Origin: Hydnum rufescens UP504
Taxonomy: Eukaryota; Basidiomycota; Agaricomycetes; Cantharellales; Hydnaceae
Direction of reading: 5' to 3'
Length of the DNA stretch: 64,000 nucleotides
Assembly: GCA_014904985.1 (NCBI GenBank)
Contig: MU128915.1
Location: 255,415-319,414 of the forward strand
Part shown: positions 58,928-64,000 of the stretch, piece by piece
Numbering within the stretch: the stretch's first letter is position 1
How the letters are laid out: every line of letters begins with the position of its first letter
The notes under the pieces: generated by a model
Seen by the model: only the letters and a program-made list of their open reading frames with translations
Told to the model about the DNA's origin: nothing
Database searches by the model: none
Translations under genes and position numbers: made by a program

Positions 58928-61846
58928 ATGGAAGACGTCGAGAAGTTGGAGCCCACCTCATTAAGTAAAGCCGAGCAGGATTATCGGGATGAGGTGCGCT
59001 CCCGGTTAAAGGCTCTCTTCGTGAGGCTGGTGGTATATCCAAGTACTCATTCTTCGCTCTGTGGCCTTGCTTTCACACCTAGGTGGAGCTCGCCCGGAAT
59101 GGATACAAGCAGGAGTTGAGACGTGATTGGAGCCCATTACATGTGAGCTTGGGGATAGTCTGACTCCTCTGTAGATGAGATCAAGCGACTCATGGCTTTG
59201 ATGAATCCTTGTAGAACTTTGGCGTGAGTTTCGCTTATCTCTAGCCACGAGTCGACGCTAAACTAAGCATCTGTAAACAATGAACATAGGTCTCATTCTC
59301 CGTCATATCCGTCATCACTGGGACATCCTCGCTGTTCCTATTCGGCCTTGTAAGCTCTACTGTCACAGTGATGGCTATGATCGGGATTGTTTTTAATGCG
59401 TTTATTTTCATCGCACGATAGAACACCGGGGGACCCGCGGGTAAGCGGAGACCATGAAATTAAGCGCATTCCAGTGCTAATATATATCCAAGTGATGGTA
59501 TGGGGCTGGGTCGTTGTCGGTGAGTCTCCTAAACCCCTGGCCGCCATATATTTTACATGTCAAATGATTTTTTGATAGGCTTTTTCACCACGTTCGTCGG
59601 GCTCGCGATGGCTGAAATTTGCAGCAGCATTCCGACTTCGGGTGGTCCTTATTTCTGGGCTTCCAGACTCGCCAGTGAACGGAGGTCTGCTTTTGCAGCA
59701 TGGGTTGGTCCTCTAGGAGCTCTATTATTTCAGCATGATCGAAATCTCACGCGTCGCACCTTTGTATTCATATAGTTTACGGGCTGGTTTAATCTGTACG
59801 TGGCATTACTGGTATTGCCTTTTGATGCGTGCTGACCAAGTGCTGTGATCCTTGGCAGATTGGGTCAGGGTATGAGTAACCTCTTTGAGGCTTGGCTACG
59901 GAAAGGTGCTGGACTGAAATTCTCAATATCCAGTGGCTGTGACCACCGGTATCAGCTTTGCCTGTGCGACTTTTATTGGGACAGTAGCCACACTTAAAAC
60001 CAACTTTGTTCCTCGACCCAAGCACATTATTGGAATATATGCCGCCGTTCTCATCACTCAGGGTGAGAATCCCTGCCCTCGATAAGAACCCAGCCGCTGA
60101 AATAAAAATTCTGACAGGAATGATCAATACCTTTGGCGAGTCTCACCAGGCCGAGAACTATCTGGGTGAATAATCCTATAACTGATCTGATCATAGGTGT
60201 ACGCAATCTGCGTTTCTTGAATAATATTAGCATCTTCTGGCATGCATTTGGTACTACTGCACTGGTGATTGCTGTTCTGGCGAAGGCTCCAACTCACCAG
60301 TCCGCCTCCTTCGTATTCACATCGTTTTACGATGGTACGGGCAATCCTGGATGGGGACAGCGCGCATCGCATGCCTATGTCGCAATTATCGGAATCCTTA
60401 TGGCCCAATACACGCTTAGTACGTGGAATCTGCACATTGTATTTGTATGCACATTCTTACAACACATCATCAGCTGGGTTCGATGCTAGCGCTCACATGT
60501 CAGTCCCCTTTATCTGTCGCGGGCACATTTACCTTGACACTTCCCTCTTCCAGGACGGAAGAAACTCATAATGCGGCAGTTTCTGGCTCGTGGGGGATCA
60601 TTACTGCTATTTCTGTGTCCTCCGTCCTCGGGTGGTTCTTGCTTGTTGGAATGCTATTTTCCATTCAGGACTACCAACGCACAATCACGACCCCAACTGG
60701 CCAACCTGTGGCTCAGATATTCCTTGATACGGTAGGAACCGATGGAGCTGTCGTGCTCATGGTATGTCTGTTCTGGTCTGCATTGACTCGCTTTGTCTTT
60801 GAGGCGCTGTTGGTTAGGTCATTATCATCGGAGCCATGTACCTGTGCGGGTATGCTGTTTTTTCTCTATTCAACGCACGTTCGTCGCGTATTCAGTTGTG
60901 CATTCAGGACGTTCTCCGTGACTTCTAATTCACGCATGATGTATGCTTTCTCGCGAGATGGCGCGATTCCGGGGTCAAAGTTCTGGCATCATGTTTCTTC
61001 TCGAACGCAATCGCCAGTTCGGACTGGTGCACATTCATGCCCCCTCGCGCCGTTTGTTCGCATAGCCTGATACTTTTGGCGATTAGTGTGGCTTGCGGTG
61101 TTCCTCAGCTTCTGTCTTGGTCTTCCGTCGTTGGGCTCTTCTGTTGCTTTTGCCGCTGCTGTATGTTAGGCGGTCCCTGTCTCCATTCGCTCGGCCACAG
61201 TTTGATGGAAGTTTACTACAGACATCTATTGCCACTATTGGTCTTTATGTATCTTATGGGTACTAACAACATTCAAATATCTATTTGTGGATGCGGATGT
61301 TCACGCAACTCTTTGTTTCCAGGATCCCTATTTTCCTCCGCCTCATTAATTACAAGACTTTCCAAAGGGGCCCGTTCCACCTCGGACGGTGGTCTCTAGT
61401 CGTGGCGACCGTCGCGTCGGGATGGATATTTTTCATCTCGATAGTCTTCATGCTCCCACAGGTAAATCCGGTGACATCGCAGACGCTGAACTATTCGCCC
61501 GTTGCTGTGGGCATCGTGTTCACGTATGCGGTGGGCTTCTGGCTCCTCAGTGCCCGGAAGTGGTTCGCGGGCCCGATTCGGCAGCTTCAACAAGGTTGGT
61601 GTGCTCTTCCCCTTCCCCCCCCCGGTGTGTCGTTGTTGGGTTTTCGCTGACGTATTTATGATTGGTCTGGATGATGGTGTGCTTTGTGGTGCCCTCGCCA
61701 TTACTGCACTGATTTCCGATGGTTTTTTTTTTTTGGCTTGTTTGTTTGTTTTTGCTTGCTTGTGCTTGCTTCGACCAGCGGCTGTCAATGCGGATAGCAT
61801 CGAACCTGGGGTATTATTAGATCTAAAGACTGGAGAGAAGGTTTGA
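58928..61846 (+). CDS. GABA/amino-acid transporter (UGA4-like, APC superfamily)
   Basis: Start MEDVEKLEPTSLSKAEQDYR. After the first intron the signature ELARNGYKQELRRDWSPLHN is followed by FGVSFSVISVITGTSSLFLF, GGPAVMVWGWVVVGFFTTFV, AEICSSIPTSGGPYFWASRL and FTGWFNLLGQVAVTTGISFA. TGFDASAHMTEETHNAAVSG and FSVTSNSRMMYAFSRDGAIP come next. These are characteristic of fungal GABA/choline-type permeases with 12 spans. About 14 introns. Two exons are tiny: 9 bases (59215-59223) and 11 bases (59859-59869). The intron at 60136-60196 is GC-AG. The last intron (about 61594-61777) is the longest and carries C9, T11 and (TTGC)n tracts. Substrate (GABA, choline or polyamine) cannot be read out. Confidence 0.9.
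59215..59223 (+). other. 9-base microexon of the transporter
   Basis: AACTTTGGC codes NFG. It sits between an intron ending CCTTGTAG and one starting GTGAGT, joining SPLH to VSFSVIS and restoring the conserved LHNFGVSFS. Confidence 0.8.
59859..59869 (+). other. 11-base microexon of the transporter
   Basis: ATTGGGTCAGG lies between TTGGCAG and GTATGAG. It joins FTGWFN to VAVTTG as NLLGQV, the family consensus, with phases 2 and 1 at its two ends. Confidence 0.8.
60136..60196 (+). other. GC-AG intron in the transporter
   Basis: MINTF plus one base precede GCGAGT. After ATCATAG the frame gives GVRNLRFLNNIS (phase 1). Confidence 0.8.
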
Positions 61847-61987
61847 GAGAGAATAGACAGTTAGGAGGGAGGGTGTTGATTTCCATTCGTCCATGTATAT
61901 TTCTCTACCTACACAAGGCACGAACTTCTTCCATATCTCAATGTTGGGCGTGTAACGTAGCTTTATCAAAAGGGCGGGCTGTTAGTC

Positions 61988-62895
61988 TCATCTATGAGCC
62001 AAGCTTCTAGGGACGGTGGAAGCGAGCGTTATAGGTTTGCTGGATCCATCTCGGATCCTACAAGGTTTTATGGGTTTATCTACAACAAGTTCATGACAAA
62101 AGAACACGGAATTTTCTGGGACAAAATCAGAAACTGGGTAGACTGAAGAACGACCACCACCTGTTAACACCAAGTCAGACATCAGTGGGGATGGTCCTCC
62201 AGGATGACTCAACGATGTTCCCCCCGAGTCCCATGTGTCCCGTGCCAATTGGCGAAGTGAAGAGATCAAGTCGTCGGGTTCTTTATTCGCAGCAACTGTC
62301 GGCATTCCATGGTCAAGCACTGCCACTTGCTCGTCATTCAAACGGAACAAGAGGGTGGTGTCTCCAAGGATGAGATAGCCTCGAAGGTCGGGAATTCGTT
62401 TCCTCGTCAATGCCACCCACTGTAGATAACGTTTCATCTGGATCTCAGCTTGGTGCACGTCGATGTCGCCGCGCTTTATCGTGACCACTGCGAGGAGGGT
62501 ATCGTCCTCGAGAGCACCCGGAGCCTTTAGAAGGTGAAACTGGAAGCCACCAGCGCTGCCTTCAAAGAAACGGCTAAGTATATGGCAGATACCATTCGCT
62601 TTGATACCCAAAGTATGCTCCTCACCAGGTTTACGAGGCTCCACGGGATTGTTTCCAGAGTCTATGGGAGCCAGGATCGGGCGCGTCGATGTCTGCTTCA
62701 AAGTCTCCAGCCGTTGCGTATCGCGCATCGTGAGATTTGCGGTTCAATTACGTAGTGTTGGTGAGTGGGGAACAGTTGCGAAAGGATAGAATCGATGGGG
62801 CCAGGACGTCCAAGAGCGAGCGCTCCTTCAGTTCGGCGATGAGGACGCTGCACGACCCACGGCGTCAGGACAATCTGATCAGCTGGATGGGTCAT
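61988..62895 (-). CDS. Uncharacterised protein, two exons
   Basis: Exon 1 (62895-62752) starts MTHPADQIVLTPWVVQRPHR and ends THQHY. A 56-base GT-AG intron (62696-62751) joins in phase 0 to QTSTRPILAPIDSGNNPVEP. The frame then stays open to a TGA at 61988. The body contains GICHILSRFFEGSAGGFQFH, DDTLLAVVTIKRGDIDVHQA, EIQMKRYLQWVALTRKRIPD and LRGYLILGDTTLLFRLND, which read as alternating strands and helices. No family is recognised. The D...TIK segment recalls PD-(D/E)XK folds, but an acidic residue is missing. An additional 5' exon is possible because an acceptor-like GATGTAG lies just upstream of the ATG. Convergent with the transporter. Confidence 0.55.
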
Positions 62896-64000
62896 TTCCT
62901 ACATCATACACAATTAATTATCCAGCATGAAGACGCGTCAAACAGGAGCCAGAATACCTAACAGATGAAGCTGGTCTCGTTGGGTGAGCTTGGTAGCTTC
63001 GATCGATCGAGGAGTCACGGGGTCTACTCTCGGCTGTTGCCGCCGGACACGAACCGCACTGTGCTCTCTGGGAAACCTGTGCGGGATCGAACTGGGATTC
63101 GGGAAAGGCTCCTCACCTTTCAGAAGAGTGAAATAGATGGTGAAGAATATATCAGTGGACGAGGGGATTCGGGTATTGAATTTTGTTACCCGTATTGCAG
63201 AACGCTTGATAGGTTATTGGTGAGTCGTTATGGCCTGGTTATCATCCACTAAGAGAGACAGATTATTCTCCGTTTATTCCTAATGGGGAGATTCTCGCAT
63301 TCATCGTATACTTCTATTGAAGCACGACACAGCTATGATACCATACTATGCTTCTACACGCTGCAATGCAAACATGAGAGATTGGTAAAACACATCGCCA
63401 CCAATTGTGATGTTTTCGGCGCTTTTCTCTCCGCCCTTGTTGCACTCTGTGAACAATGGAATGCCATACTAATTTCCTCTACGTTCTCGTCAGAACCCAA
63501 AGGACTCTCTAGGTATCCGACATTTATGCAAACTAACTGGCCGTTAAGGCATTGGACTTATTATAGTCGAAATACGAATCACTCCGGGTACGGTGGTCTC
63601 CTTGACCGCTCTGCGTTCGTCGTGATGGTGCACCCAAGTTCGTAGGGAGTCCAGGACCTTGCACCATTGAATCGGAGTTTCTCCCCTTTATAATATGCGT
63701 TGACTATGGGGTTTTTCAGTGACCAGTTTCTCATGTTTGATTCCCCACGGATTGAATCCATTCCCGGTGGGTAGATTTCCCCATAGCAACCCTCGCATTA
63801 TATGTGTTTTCCAGAGAACGCTCGATATCACCACGGCTCCCTAATTCCTGCCAGTCCCTTCTGAAATATAACTCAGTATAACTGGGGTGCGTGTCACCAA
63901 GAAACAGAAGTATCCTACACAGGTTGAGGAACCCGGAAGAGTAGTTGTGACTATTTGTGTGGAAATTATTCCCAATATGTTTAGAGTCTGCTTAGGCTTC
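62896..64000. other. Right-end region without a supported gene
   Basis: Short frames on both strands (for example 62965-63252, plus) lack family signal. It may contain the promoter or upstream exons of the 61988-62895 gene. No repeat or RNA gene seen. Confidence 0.4.

Noticed and set aside
62965..63252. 95-codon plus-strand ORF at the right end
   Set aside because: No recognisable domain and probably antisense to the upstream region of the minus-strand gene.

Overview
The window is nuclear DNA of a filamentous basidiomycete, most likely an Agaricomycete. The reasons are very dense short introns (mostly about 45-75 bases), a radical-copper (glyoxal) oxidase with a GPI-type tail, a fungal class V myosin, a Bni1-type formin, a fungal YAT amino-acid permease, and above all a cytoplasmic dynein heavy chain that exists here only as its N-terminal tail gene. 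That split is described in Basidiomycota (dhc1/dhc2 of Schizophyllum commune). A Rhizoctonia-like relative is a guess I cannot test from the sequence.

Layout. 1-6.0 kb: 3' end of an unknown gene, an FMP25-like RCC1 protein (-) head to head with the 24 kDa subunit of complex I (+), then a convergent amino-acid permease (-). 6.0-12.8 kb: a gene-poor stretch on each side of a glyoxal oxidase (+). 12.9-17.4 kb: an OSCA/CSC1-type stress-gated channel with a Ser/Thr-rich N-terminus (+). 18.7-26.9 kb: a MIT-domain protein (-) and a formin (-). 27.0-29.2 kb: ESCRT-III VPS2 (+), head to head with the formin, then splicing factor YJU2 (-). 30.1-33.0 kb: a lipid kinase (+) and omega-amidase NIT2 (+). 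33.3-40.2 kb: myosin V (+) and a small protein with three FKPSRRVR..PGG repeats (+). 40.6-45.2 kb: UMP/CMP kinase (+), an RRM-like protein (-) and a small unknown protein (-). 45.5-49.6 kb: dynein tail dhc1 (+). 50.3-52.0 kb: a HAL-type kinase (+). 52.0-55.7 kb: gene-free, repeat-bearing DNA. 55.7-61.8 kb: a LOG-family phosphoribohydrolase, TBP and a GABA/amino-acid transporter (all +). 62.0-62.9 kb: an unknown protein (-).

Most genes are housekeeping: respiration, transcription, splicing, ESCRT, nucleotide metabolism. Formin, myosin V, the dynein tail and the PGG-repeat protein give the middle of the window a cytoskeletal flavour. I found no operon-like system, CRISPR, tRNA, rRNA or intact transposon.

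Three things deserve attention. (1) Eight introns of about 120 that I could place begin with GC rather than GT, each fixed by a conserved protein junction. (2) About fifteen single-base gains or losses break otherwise perfectly conserved frames, mostly in homopolymers, which looks like consensus sequencing error. Genes such as VPS2, myosin V, dhc1, the formin and the kinase therefore need frame correction before translation. (3) The transporter contains 9-base and 11-base microexons. Splice junctions are inferred by reading GT/GC...AG sites against remembered family motifs. Seven gene models (FMP25, complex I 24 kDa, glyoxal oxidase, UMP kinase, LOG, TBP, JPT-like) sum to intact frames.
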